This document shows, piece by piece, positions 11,062 to 20,778 of a DNA stretch of 48,867 nt. Origin of the DNA: Cladosporium sp. IMV 00045. Taxonomy: Eukaryota; Ascomycota; Dothideomycetes; Cladosporiales; Cladosporiaceae. The DNA is taken from NCBI GenBank assembly GCA_001931905.2, contig MSJI02000460.1, forward strand, positions 1-48,867, in the 5' to 3' direction. Position 1 is the stretch's first letter. The number at the start of each line of letters is the position of its first letter. The position numbers were made by a program, and so were the translations under genes. The notes under the pieces are model-generated. The model made no database searches, was not told the origin of the DNA, and saw nothing but the letters and a program-made list of their open reading frames with translations.

Positions 11062-11458
11062 TTTTGTGGTTGAAAGGTTAGATATTTCTATTGGGCATTG
11101 ATTGGAAAGGAGAAAAGTTGGGCTTCACTGGCAAGAACCCAACGTCGCAGCTGGAGCTAAGGTTAAGCAACAGCTCTCTGCTCGCTACATGTATTCATAG
11201 GTGGCAACGACTTGACAGCAATTGTGCAAGCCTTAATCATAGACATTTACAAGAAAGGTGCTTGCCATCACTCCATGTGCCATTTCTAAATGTAAGATGA
11301 AACAAGTCATGAAGTATGTGTTGTTGGACCAAGTGAGGTCGGAAGCTTTGCCTTGACGTTTGCCGAGGCGAATCCGCTTACATCAGATTGTGCAGCTCGC
11401 AGGCAAAACATTCGAATGCTCGTGAGCGCATGATTCTTAAAACATATTTCTACCAATA
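11062..11458. other. divergent promoter region
   Basis: The 397-bp gap lies between the amidohydrolase (minus) and IBA57 (plus) start codons. No gene is seen, and it likely holds both promoters. Confidence 0.5.
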
Positions 11459-12637
11459 ATGCTCGCATCACGACCTTCTGCCCGCTTGGGTAACACTTGC
11501 GCTAGCTGTTCAAAGCATTTGCAGACCCGACTGTATTCATCACAGACCAATGCACTCCCTCCCTCGCCTCCGCCATCTGGCGCAGCAAAACTCACGAATC
11601 GCCGTTTGATCTCTCTCCATGGACCTGAAGCGCCAAAGTTCCTGCAAGGCATCATTACGAACAATTTGCGACCCGACCTGCAGACAGGCTTCTTCTCTGC
11701 CTTCCTGACTGCGCCTGGCAAGGTGCTCAATGACGTCTTTGTGTATCCGACACTGGGCTCAACATGGCACGGTGAAGCGAACAAGAACGAAGATCCGGGA
11801 TACCTGGTAGAAGTGGATGCGGACGATGTGTCCTTTCTTTTCAAGCACATCAAGAGGCATAAGCTGCGCGCAAAGCTTGCGCTGCGTCTGCTGGACGAGG
11901 GTGAACTCGATGTGTGGAATGCGTGGAGAGATGACGACCGGTGGACTGCGCATTCGCAAGGCGCCAGTACGGACGGCACTATCAGTCTGACAGACTGCCG
12001 CGCGCCTGGTATGGGCCAAAGGATTCTGTTGCCTTCTTCCAGCACAGCCAGCGGTCTAGCAGGTAATACGGCCGCTTTGGAAGGTCTCGAAGAAGCACCT
12101 TTGAGCGCATACACTCTCCGCCGATACATGCGCGGTGTGGCGGAAGGGCAGAAAGAGATCCCAAGAGAAGAGACTTTACCGATGAATGCAAACATCGATC
12201 TCATGAATGGAATCGACTTCAAGAAGGGTTGCTACATTGGCCAGGAACTCACTATCAGGACTCACCACACCGGTGTGGTTAGAAGAAGGATCTTGCCAGT
12301 TGCTCTTTACGATACATCCTCCAGCGCGCCCGAGAAACTCGAGTACGACAGCTCTTTCAGCCTCCCCGCCCCAGAACGAGAGACGGACATCAGGAAGGCA
12401 GATAAGAGAAAGCGTGCCACTGGAAAGTTCATCGGCAGTGTTGGCAACATTGGGCTCGGCATGTGCAGACTGGAGCAAATGACGGATCTGGTGGTGTCTG
12501 GGGAAGGAAGCTCTTTCACTCCCGAAGACAAGTTTACGGTGGCAGTTGGAGAAGACAACCTTGGAGTCAAAGCGTTTGTTCCGGACTGGATACGCGGACA
12601 AGTTCGTGGACCGAAAATCCAGAAACGAGTCGAGTAG
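11459..12637 (+). CDS. IBA57: Iba57/Caf17 mitochondrial iron-sulfur assembly factor
   Basis: A single exon of 392 aa. The N-terminus (MLASRPSARLGNTCASCSKH) is basic, hydroxyl-rich and free of acidic residues, as expected for a mitochondrial presequence. The folate-binding YgfZ/Iba57 fold follows: RRLISLHGPEAPKFLQGIIT, TGFFSAFLTAPGKVLNDVFV, and the family signature FKKGCYIGQELTIRTHHTGV starting near residue 254. In this family the motif Cys is conserved. Iba57 acts with Isa1/Isa2 in maturation of [4Fe-4S] enzymes such as aconitase and lipoate synthase. The gene is convergent with the SDR gene, and the two stop codons are only 3 bp apart (12,637 and 12,641). Confidence 0.93.
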   Translation: MLASRPSARLGNTCASCSKHLQTRLYSSQTNALPPSPPPSGAAKLTNRRLISLHGPEAPKFLQGIITNNLRPDLQTGFFSAFLTAPGKVLNDVFVYPTLGSTWHGEANKNEDPGYLVEVDADDVSFLFKHIKRHKLRAKLALRLLDEGELDVWNAWRDDDRWTAHSQGASTDGTISLTDCRAPGMGQRILLPSSSTASGLAGNTAALEGLEEAPLSAYTLRRYMRGVAEGQKEIPREETLPMNANIDLMNGIDFKKGCYIGQELTIRTHHTGVVRRRILPVALYDTSSSAPEKLEYDSSFSLPAPERETDIRKADKRKRATGKFIGSVGNIGLGMCRLEQMTDLVVSGEGSSFTPEDKFTVAVGEDNLGVKAFVPDWIRGQVRGPKIQKRVE

Positions 12638-12640
12638 CGG

Positions 12641-13716
12641 TCACTGCCCTGCTACCCACCCTTCTCCGCTCCCTAACACTCGCGTTCCTTCGTCAAGCTG
12701 ACTGGTTTGTCTCTCGCCCAACCATTGCGGCCGGAGATCGATCTTTGGTTGCTCGATCTTCCAGCCACGTCCGCCTTCTACATACACGGCTTCTCCGTTC
12801 AGACTGGAGTCGGTTAGCACACCCATCAGGATCTTCGCCACGTCTTCTGGCATGTTTCCTGGTAGACCAGTGGCGTCCCACACTTCTTCGATGCCTTGTG
12901 TCAGCCTGGTCCGAGTCATCCAAGGACAGACTGTGTTTGTTCGAATGGCATGTGGCTTGGCCTGGATAAGCGTACTGTTCCAAGCGGTCAGCCGAAACTC
13001 TTGGAGGCTTCACAAAATTCAACGACCCACCTGCGCAGCACTCTCATGAGACCCATAACTCCATGCTTGCTAGCCACATAAACATAGAGCCCTGGATCTT
13101 CGCGAAACGCTGCAACGCTTGAAGTGAAAGTCAGGCTCTTGTCATTGACATCAGCAACGCTGTCTTCACTGGAGGATTGTCGCAGATATACGCTTGCCAG
13201 TCGTGCGAAATACAAAGGACCCTTCAGGTTCACATCGACAGGTTGAACGCTATTCTTGGGTTCCTCTCTCACAGACTCCAACGTCAGGTCCGGGCTGATG
13301 ATATTGCCCTGTTCGCCGAGACCAGCATTCGAGATTGCATGATCGACTCGACCGAAAGCGTCGAAGGCCGCATCGTACAGAGCAAGGTTGTCGGCATAAG
13401 AGGTCACATCGTACAGAGCAAGGTTGTCGGCATAAGAGGTCACATCGCAATGCACAAACTTGACCGTGGATGATGCAGAGTCGAGCTCTTTCTCCAGAGC
13501 AAGTGCCGGCTCGTCGAGGACATCGCCGAAGAAGACATGTGCTGAGGCGTTGTGGAGGAGCCGAACAAGGTCGGCACCGATTCCTATGGCACCCTGAGGT
13601 AATGTGAGATTAGCATGACGATTGTATATACAATATTCACTGTAACATACTCCTGTCAATACAACTACCTTGCCTTTCAAGCTTTCGCTAGAGGGAGGAT
13701 GAAACTGGTCCGGCAT
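12641..13716 (-). CDS. short-chain dehydrogenase/reductase with internal duplication
   Basis: Three exons, 13716-13651, 13593-13031 and 12974-12641, with introns of 57 and 56 bp (GTATGT..CAG; GTGGGT..CAG), give 320 aa. Splicing restores the Rossmann motif as VVVLTGGAIGIGADLV. Other SDR hallmarks are HCDV after the third strand, NAG in AISNAGLGEQG, TSSVAA with the catalytic Ser, and Y-x-x-x-K as YVASKHG. After the second intron the chain reads RTNTVCPW, then NGEAVYVEGGRGW, like 15-hydroxyprostaglandin-dehydrogenase-type SDRs. Between beta-strands the segment DVTSYADNLALY occurs twice in tandem because of a perfect 36-bp duplication (13,371-13,442). The duplication keeps frame but inserts 12 residues in the NAD-binding half. 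Substrate unknown. Confidence 0.87.
13371..13442. repeat. perfect 36-bp tandem duplication inside the SDR gene
   Basis: Two identical 36-bp copies, 13,371-13,406 and 13,407-13,442, are followed by the first 5 bp of a third (CATCG). The duplication stays in frame and repeats 12 residues. Perfect identity points to a recent slippage event or an assembly error. Confidence 0.95.
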
Positions 13717-14061
13717 TGTGAGGGATATCTAAATCACTGTCTGGAGAAGAGGTATAGGAAACGCTGTTTTCGACGACTTCTCAACCCAGCATCCTCGGCA
13801 TGCATACAACCATCATGATAGAGTATTTGTTGCCATTCGGCAATTGATGTGTCTCCACTCTTCACTTCAACCCCGCCATGCTCTTTACACATGTGTGAGG
13901 TACCCTCTGCAACCAAAAAGGTCAAGCGGAAAGCTTCCCGCAGCCGCGAACATCATTTTGCGACTTTTATCCAAGCAGTACATGTAAAGAAAACAGCATC
14001 ACGATCAATCCCAATACTCGTCTGTGCCTGCACAAAACCCCAGAAAAATAGCCAAAAAAAC
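13717..14061. other. divergent promoter region
   Basis: The 345-bp gap lies between the SDR (minus) and CSL4 (plus) start codons. The A-rich run just before 14,062 fits a fungal translation leader. Nothing else is recognisable. Confidence 0.5.
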
Positions 14062-14640
14062 ATGTCGACATCAACACTCAGCCTCCCCGGCCAGGCCCTA
14101 GGCCTCTCCTCAGCCAACAACCCAGGCACCGGAACGCACATCCAATCCTCGCACGTCTACTCCTCCCTCGCAGGCTCCCTGAGCTCCAAGCCATCGACAA
14201 CAAAATCCGCACCTCAGCCCACCCTCACCGTCACCCGCCCCGCCGGCCCCCTCGTCCCCGAAACCGGCACAATCGTCCTGGGCCGCATCACGCGCACCAA
14301 CCCCCGCCAAGCGACGCTCTCGATCCTCGCCCTCGGCGCCGCCGGCGAGCACACGTGCCGCGACGTCTTCCCCGCGCTGATCCGGCAGCAGGACATTCGC
14401 GCGACGGAGATTGATAAGGTGAAAGTCGCGGAGAGCTTTCGAGTCGGAGACGTGGTGCGGGCGGTCGTGATCAGTTTGGGAGACGAGAGGAGCTATTTCT
14501 GCAGCACGGCGAAGAACGAGCTGGGCGTCGTCATGGCTGTTAGCGAGGCGGGGAATCAGATGGTGCCGGTTAGCTGGAGGGAGTTTGTGGATGAGAAGAC
14601 GGGGGTGGTAGAGGTTAGGAAGGTGGCGAAGCCTGTTTGA
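14062..14640 (+). CDS. CSL4: exosome complex component Csl4
   Basis: 192 aa. I chose the ATG at 14,062 (MSTSTLSLPGQALGL) because it follows an A-rich leader and starts at the conserved N-terminal LPGQ segment; the frame is open further upstream but that part has no family resemblance. After a Ser/Thr-rich linker come the Csl4 N-terminal and S1-like features: GTIVLGRITRTNPRQATLSI, then CRDVFPALIRQQDIRATEID and ESFRVGDVVRAVVISLGDER, ending in SWREFVDEKTGVVEVRKVAK, the zinc-ribbon-like end lacking most Cys as in many fungi. Csl4 is one of the three cap proteins of the RNA exosome in nucleus and cytoplasm. Confidence 0.93.
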   Translation: MSTSTLSLPGQALGLSSANNPGTGTHIQSSHVYSSLAGSLSSKPSTTKSAPQPTLTVTRPAGPLVPETGTIVLGRITRTNPRQATLSILALGAAGEHTCRDVFPALIRQQDIRATEIDKVKVAESFRVGDVVRAVVISLGDERSYFCSTAKNELGVVMAVSEAGNQMVPVSWREFVDEKTGVVEVRKVAKPV

Positions 14641-15265
14641 AGAGGAGGATACTGCTGGTATGATCTTTAAGGATTTTTCAGAGGCGCGATTTGGCATCCT
14701 CAAACCGTCTAGTCCATTTTACGAAGCCATGGACTCCTTACGAGGGAATAAGGAAGATTGATCGATTCGAGAGTGGGACATGTGCTTCTAAGCCTCCAGG
14801 CGCGTGCGAGACAATTGCACCCTAGAAGGGACATAGTGGCAACCTGGACACGGCGGCAAGCTCCAACAACCATGTTCAGCTGTGCCTGGCATACACGGCA
14901 GCAGGACTGGGGCCACTTCAGGACGGATAAAATAGCCACAATGGAGTGCTGGACGGAGAATTGATGCTTGCACAAGCTGTGTGCGGCAACTGCGGCGAGC
15001 TGGCAATCCGAACGATAGGACCAATTCCGATGAACCTGGTATCAAACGGAATCAATCGCCGCTGGATAGTCTGGTCACATATCTGTTGGAAAATTGGAAA
15101 TATTCATCATTATGGTCAAAAACCTTCAAAGTTCTATATAGGTCCGTAGCTATTTCCAATAGACATTCATTGCTAAAGAAAGAATGACAGATCGCCAGCG
15201 ACCTGTCCACGTCCTGACCATCATAAAAGCAATCGCTCTCGAAAGGGATTCTGGGATTTTCACGC
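14641..15265. other. convergent intergenic region
   Basis: The 625-bp gap lies between CSL4 (plus) and the Gly-rich protein (minus), so two 3' ends meet here. I see no gene or repeat. Confidence 0.5.
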
Positions 15266-16492
15266 TTACACGCCATCATTGCCCTCCTGGCTTTTCTGAC
15301 TTGCTCGAGATCTCACAGAGCCCGCCGCATCTGCAGCAACAGCTTCCTGGCCACCCAGACCATCCTTCTCACCCGCATTCGAAGCAGATCGAACCGAAGA
15401 CCTCTCACTCGCCACACCCGCTTGTCCGCGAGACTTTTTCCCACTCGAGCCAGCCACCGAGCCCGCCCCAGCAGCACCATCAGCCTCACCTACGCCTCCA
15501 ACTCCATTACCATCACCACCCAAAACGCCCCCATCACTGCCTCCATTATCACCACATTCACCCGACCCCCCATCATCCACCCTTCCACCCAACAAACCCA
15601 CCCTCCCCACCCTCCTCACCCCCAGCACCGTCCCCCAAAACCCCACCAACCCCCGATTCGCCCTCTCCACTTCCCTCCTCACCCTCAACTCGCCCAAAGT
15701 CGGCACGCGCCCGTAGCGCGACCTCTGCCCGCCCGCGAGCCACCACAGACCGTCGGTGGGGCGGTAAGAGTCAGGCAGAGGAGTTGCGGGTGAGGTGGAG
15801 GGGAGGGTGGTGCGGGGGCGGGGATGTGGGGAGGAGGAGGCATCGCCGCCGCCGCGGAGGTGCAGGTGGGCGAAAGTTGCGGGCGGGTTGATGGGGTGGG
15901 TTTCCCTTGATCTTGGGAGTGTGGGCTTGCGGCGCCGCGCTTGGGCTACGCTTGCGGTGTGGCAGATTAGTTCCATGCGTTTGAGGGTTTCGAAGTCGGA
16001 GTCGGAGAGGGCGAGGGCGTCTAGGTCGGCTATGAGCGGGTCAAGGATGGGTTCTGTGGCGTGCAGGGGTGGTTTGGGAGTTGCTTGGGGAGGGCTGGCG
16101 GTGAAGTCTTTTTCACGCTGGCTGAAGCGAGTCGTTGATCTTATTCGGCAGACGACTCTGGTTCGAAAGGTGCTCTGGGATGAGGTGCCTGCGGATTCGT
16201 GGGCCTTGGGGTTGCGGTCAGTCGAAGCGTTGGCACCTGGCATGTTGAAGATCATGGAGAAGACACGGATAGTCCTCGACTCCTCGCTCTGCTTGATGCT
16301 GGCATCTGCACACTCCGCTCTGGTTTGCCTGCGACTCGTGAGCCACGATCTCAAGGATCTAGAGGGTGGTGATTCTTCAGTCGGCATGGCTGAGTGGCGA
16401 TCCTGATTTTGCGATAGCAAATGATGCTCTGTAGGGCCAGAAGAGCTTTCGTCAAAGAGAGACACAGGTCGAAGAAGCCCGGCGGGAAACAC
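15266..16492 (-). CDS. hypothetical protein with Gly-rich C-terminus
   Basis: An uninterrupted 408-aa frame; a later ATG at 16,387 (MPTEESPPSR) is an alternative start. I do not recognise a family. The N-terminal half is Ser/Arg-rich and probably disordered. The only compact part is the middle, with SDFETLKRMELICHTASVAQ and later YRPTDGLWWLAGGQRSRYGR followed by a VPTLGELRVRREVERANRGL segment, which looks like a short conserved module ending in GFWGTVLGVRR. The C-terminal 110 residues are Gly/Asp/Ser repeats. The opposite strand shows a Pro/His-rich frame that mirrors this bias. The length of the open frame and the Trp-rich module support a real gene. Confidence 0.6.
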   Translation of the reverse strand: MFPAGLLRPVSLFDESSSGPTEHHLLSQNQDRHSAMPTEESPPSRSLRSWLTSRRQTRAECADASIKQSEESRTIRVFSMIFNMPGANASTDRNPKAHESAGTSSQSTFRTRVVCRIRSTTRFSQREKDFTASPPQATPKPPLHATEPILDPLIADLDALALSDSDFETLKRMELICHTASVAQARRRKPTLPRSRETHPINPPATFAHLHLRGGGDASSSPHPRPRTTLPSTSPATPLPDSYRPTDGLWWLAGGQRSRYGRVPTLGELRVRREVERANRGLVGFWGTVLGVRRVGRVGLLGGRVDDGGSGECGDNGGSDGGVLGGDGNGVGGVGEADGAAGAGSVAGSSGKKSRGQAGVASERSSVRSASNAGEKDGLGGQEAVAADAAGSVRSRASQKSQEGNDGV

Positions 16493-16804
16493 TTTCGCCT
16501 GTGAGGGAAACGGGGAAAGGAAACATAGTCAATGGAGCCTGCCATTGCTTGCAGATGCGACGTCAGTGTATGAGTTTGTCTATGTCTATGAGTCGAAGTT
16601 GTTTGATGATGATCAAGTTTTCTCGAGATCAGTATGGTTTATCAGGAGGTTTGGTGCAAACGGAGTTCTGACCAAATGACCGATCCTTAACAAACACTTG
16701 CACGAGCTGTAATGTGAGAATCCCCCTAGTCTATTCTGGCAATCGACAGGAAGTTCTTCCAACCATCAAACATCAGTACGCAGACTCCAGACAGACACGA
16801 TGCA
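16493..16804. other. intergenic region
   Basis: The 312-bp gap is upstream of the Gly-rich protein gene. No gene is seen. Confidence 0.45.
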
Positions 16805-17488
16805 TCACCTCCTGGCCCTCCTCCGCTTCCTCTGCTTCGCAGCTTCTAGATCTTCTATACGGTCTTTCTTCTCTTTACTCCACCATTCTCGCTCCCACTC
16901 TGCTCTCATGAGCCTCTGCTCGGGCCCTTCGGACTGCGACCTGAGCTTCTCTTCTTGCAAAGCCTGCTCAAGAGCAGCGATAGCCTTGAGACTGGTGTGC
17001 AGCGCTCTGCCAAGTTCTCCCATCAGGGTGCCAACTCGCGCGCACGCCTCTTTCGTGTACGGCGCGTGCCATTGGCTCTTGGTGTTTATCGGGCTGTGCT
17101 CTCCTGACACGTCTGGATTGCCCAGAGTGCCGAAGTCCCTGGAGGCACTGGCGTAGGCCGCTTGGATGGCGGTGTTCCTGTTGAGAGCTTCCGTGATGTA
17201 CGCTTGGAGGTGTTCGCCGAGGGAGGTCTGCACGGCGGTTTGAGTCTTTGGAGAAGTCTTTGCTGGTGGCGTTTTGACTATGGGTGTGTTACATGATTTG
17301 CAGAGAACCAACTTCTTTGGCTCGATAGGTCTGATATATAAGCGTTTGAGAGGTTTCGAGGATTTTGCCACGAGAGGTTGAGCGAGACTGCCTGGAAGGC
17401 TTTTGGCGCGAGTGATGCGTTTTGAATGTACTCCAAAGCCCTCTTTGGTGGGTGAAGATTCGCACGAGCTCCTGGTGGTTGGCGCCAT
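16805..17488 (-). CDS. hypothetical basic coiled-coil protein
   Basis: A single frame of 227 aa, not recognised. The N-terminal third is Ser/Lys-rich with a CKSC pair. The region around residues 90-130 (LGEHLQAYITEALNRNTAIQ) is helical. The last 70 residues form a likely coiled coil that ends in a highly basic tail (AAKQRKRRRARR), which could serve as a nuclear signal or nucleic-acid contact. Start (MAPTTRSS) and stop are clear. Confidence 0.6.
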   Translation of the reverse strand: MAPTTRSSCESSPTKEGFGVHSKRITRAKSLPGSLAQPLVAKSSKPLKRLYIRPIEPKKLVLCKSCNTPIVKTPPAKTSPKTQTAVQTSLGEHLQAYITEALNRNTAIQAAYASASRDFGTLGNPDVSGEHSPINTKSQWHAPYTKEACARVGTLMGELGRALHTSLKAIAALEQALQEEKLRSQSEGPEQRLMRAEWEREWWSKEKKDRIEDLEAAKQRKRRRARR

Positions 17489-19053
17489 GGTTGCGCAATC
17501 TGTACACTGAGTCCGTCAGTATCGATGAATGTCGTTGGTCAAAGACTTGCCGTGCTTTGAACAATGATCCTGGATCGTCAGTGCCATTTCCGGCATGGAT
17601 TCCCATTCACAGCTTTTCAGAACAAAGAAACTCGTCAAACCTGTTACACATCTGTATAGACCCAGCGATTGCCATATACATGTTAGTGGCCTGTCACGTC
17701 CAGCGATCCAATTGTTGAGTTTTCAAGTGCGCGTTTTATTCATCTCGTCAAGCGCTCATGGAATTGATCCCGAACCCCGGCTTCATGGTCAGGGAAGTTG
17801 ATGTTTGGAAGAGACCACTATGAAAACAACCAGAAGTCAAGTGTACGGGTCGATCTGGCAAAATCTGTGTTAAACTTGCTTTGCATGTGTCGTTGTATTT
17901 TGTTCAGTGCAAACATGGCGGGGTCGTCAATCAGGTTGTCCGTGCCAGCACTGTATGGCCGAGCCGAAGGAACTTGATCCTCCACAGGCTTGCGTGTTTT
18001 GGGGCGGCAGTTGCACCGAGTATCGCTTGCATCGTTGCCGAAAGCACTGCCCTAATTGTGAGTTGCTCAACAACGCTAGTCTCGTATCATAATCAGTGGC
18101 GATGGCGAGTAGGCGAATACGCAGGTCGGTTTTCACGAAAAATCCAGGTTGGCATGATGCTTTTCGTCTGGTGAGTGGACTCCACTGGTATATAAGAGTG
18201 AATGGAAAGTCCCAGTCACGAACATACGGCTCTGTGCAGAGCGATGGTTGAATGTCGTGATGGACGTGCACGAAGGGAGGGTCTCAGAAGTGTCAAAGTG
18301 TCAAACAGAACAATAAAGCCGCACACCAAGCTTCGCTAGCGTTAAGATTAAGATCAACCATGCTCGCACTACCCAATAGCGTTGCGTGGTAGAAGTGTGT
18401 GCGGCTCCGCTCGCTATCAGATTGAACCGGTAAACGAAACTCTGCATTGCTACTTTTGCCTACCGATACGAAATATCCGTCGCCCCTGAGCCTGTCGATT
18501 GCGTGGTCGTCGGTGTGGCTTGTGGCTGCCCGAATAGAGTGTTTGTCCGCAGTTTGCTAATACTGTAGTACATGTATGTAGTGTAGTGCCCTAGTGAGAG
18601 CACACGTAATTCCGTACCTTTCTTCGCCTTTCCCTTCAATCCAAAGTCTTGTCGTTCGCTTGAGAGGGCTTGTCAATCTCACTACAGTCTGAAACTGTCT
18701 TGCCCGCCCCTTCTTCACTTGCTGAGACCGTTTGCTACTCCCCGCTCTCGTTGAACTGGAGACCGAACACGCACCTGCATTAGCACCGAGAAGCCGCCTC
18801 CGCGACATCAACATCCTCTCACTCTCGCCTCTCTCAGCTCGACACACAACCAACAGACTACCCTGTCATCCGTCTTCACGAAAGCATCTGAATCAACCTC
18901 GCCTGTTCCGCAGTGTTACTCGCTCTTCACAAGCATCCTACCGACGCCACTGTGCACAATACCTTTGTCTCAAGATACGCCTCTGTATCGCATCGTCGCG
19001 TCTCGACCGCGACCTTTTCACTCAACTCCCTCGATTAAACAAGCCATTGCACG
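17489..19053. other. long intergenic region, no supportable gene
   Basis: A 1.57-kb gap between divergent genes. There is a TATATAAG-like string at 18,189-18,196 but no matching downstream gene at a sensible distance. The last 350 bp before 19,054 are pyrimidine-rich, a likely long 5' leader of the secreted protein gene. Confidence 0.45.
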
Positions 19054-19893
19054 ATGAAGTTCACGTCGCTGTACCTCTTCTCGACCGTATATGCGGCCGC
19101 ATACACTCTGGCCAATGACATCCAGCCTGCAGCCGTAACAAGTCCCTCACTATCCGACGAGTCGGCGCCAGAGCCTACAGTCCTGAGCGCAGAAGACTAC
19201 GCCATTCTCGAGTAAGTGATCGCATGAAATCCACCCACTCACCGCAGCCTCCTAACCACCTTCCCTACAGTGCCCGCCAAGCCGAACAAAACCCCGACGC
19301 AACAAAAGCCAACACGCCCTTCCCCACCGTGACGACCGACTGGCGACCTACCAAACTGCCCAACGGCCAGATCACCTACTGGGAAGACGCCTACACGCAA
19401 ACCTTCGCCTCGGTACCCGGCCAGCTCCCCTCGCCCGGCTCCGGCTCCATCGGCCTCGGCACCCTCACGCACAAGAACGACAAGCGAGCGGAGGAAGCGA
19501 CGCCCACGGGCGCGGTTGCGACTGGTATTGCTGGCAGGTACAGAGTGTAAAGGGAGAAGCAGAATGTGCTGATCCGATGAACCTCTGTTGCTTTTAGTGG
19601 TCGCGCAGCCGGTGGTCATGATCATGCTGACGACCATCATCGTGCAGCCGGTCCAGCGCGTCACCGAAGTGCAGATTGTCGAGACAGTGCTTGAGTACGC
19701 TTCTTCGACGATGGCTGTGAATGCGACGGCTGCGACAGCAAGTTCTTCCATGCCTGCTTCTGGGATTTCTTATGCCACTGGCACTGCACCGCTCAGGACC
19801 AGCAACCACACTCTCGCGGGCACCGCTACGTCCGGCATGCCGAGCCCGTCGACCAACGGCACCGGAGGATTTCATTTCAGGCGTTTTTCCTAG
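19054..19893 (+). CDS. secreted Ser/Thr-rich protein, Kre1-like
   Basis: Three exons. Exon 1, 19,054-19,211, encodes a signal peptide (MKFTSLYLFSTVYAAAYTLA). Exon 2 starts at 19,271 (GTAAGT..CAG). Its core, WRPTKLPNGQITYWEDAYTQ followed by TFASVPGQLPSPGSGSIGLG, resembles the Kre1 domain of fungal cell-wall proteins involved in beta-1,6-glucan assembly. The second splice is less certain: a GTATTG donor after 19,524 joined to the TAG at 19,595-19,597 gives a long Val/Thr/Ser-rich tail (about 235 aa in total), whereas the nearby GTACAG donor gives early termination. A hydrophobic GPI-type tail is not visible, unlike classical Kre1, so either the last exon is misjudged or the protein is secreted without an anchor. 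Confidence 0.6.
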
Positions 19894-20778
19894 CATTAAA
19901 GCGACAGGCGTTTTGCTTTTTTCTTCTTCCTCAGACCAGCTAGCGTTGATCATTCTCCGAGGAAGAAAGGGGCGATGAGCGGCATGTATTCCCGCTCATA
20001 GACGACGGGGGAAGAAAACCACAAAGATAACAGCATGATATATAGTAACATGAATGTAAATAGTCCGAGTATCGAGAGATAATATGAAGTCTGAAGGGAA
20101 TGGTTACACGTCCGATTAAGCAATAATGCACCTTCATCCTTCGGGCCTTGTTTGTTTTGCCGTAGCGTCGCACAGACTTGGGCTTGGGAATTGAGCTCCG
20201 CGGGCTTGAATGTTGAAGGGGCGAGGAGATAGCTTTTGTTCGCTGGTTTTGGATCTTCGCAAACCTGCATTGAACATCACATAATCTCATGCTGCGGTAA
20301 TTTAGGTTTATGGCTGAATAGCATTGGTGAATGGTAGGAGCACAACTCTCTCTGTCGTAAGGTGTGTATGAACTTTGGACCATGGTGCTTCGCAGTCTCC
20401 TGAATCCAACATCCATCGACAAACAGCCAGAGAATGCGCAAAGAATGCATTGCCATTGACGACTCATAAGTCGGAGGTTAAGGTAGCTAGCTCATCTACT
20501 ACGCGTGAGGGATCAAGAATGTCTGATCACATAGATTTCTCGATCCAATACTACATGTATTTCAAAGGCCGAGGCTTTCCTACGATGATCGCGTACTTGC
20601 ACCCCCGGATGAATGCTTTCCCGAACGACTTGGCCTTCGACGTAATGGCTACTTTACTATGGGGCCTCTAATCGATCTTCGAATGGAACCCTTACTTGTA
20701 TTGATCATTCCACACCAGGCTAGTAAGCTACCGACTCTATCACGATCTCTGCAAATTGTGCCGTCTTTACAACCGATC
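19894..20778. other. intergenic region at left border of the quinate cluster
   Basis: The 885-bp gap lies between the Kre1-like gene and the dehydroshikimate dehydratase. No coding sequence is recognisable. The promoter of the dehydratase gene must lie here. Confidence 0.45.
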
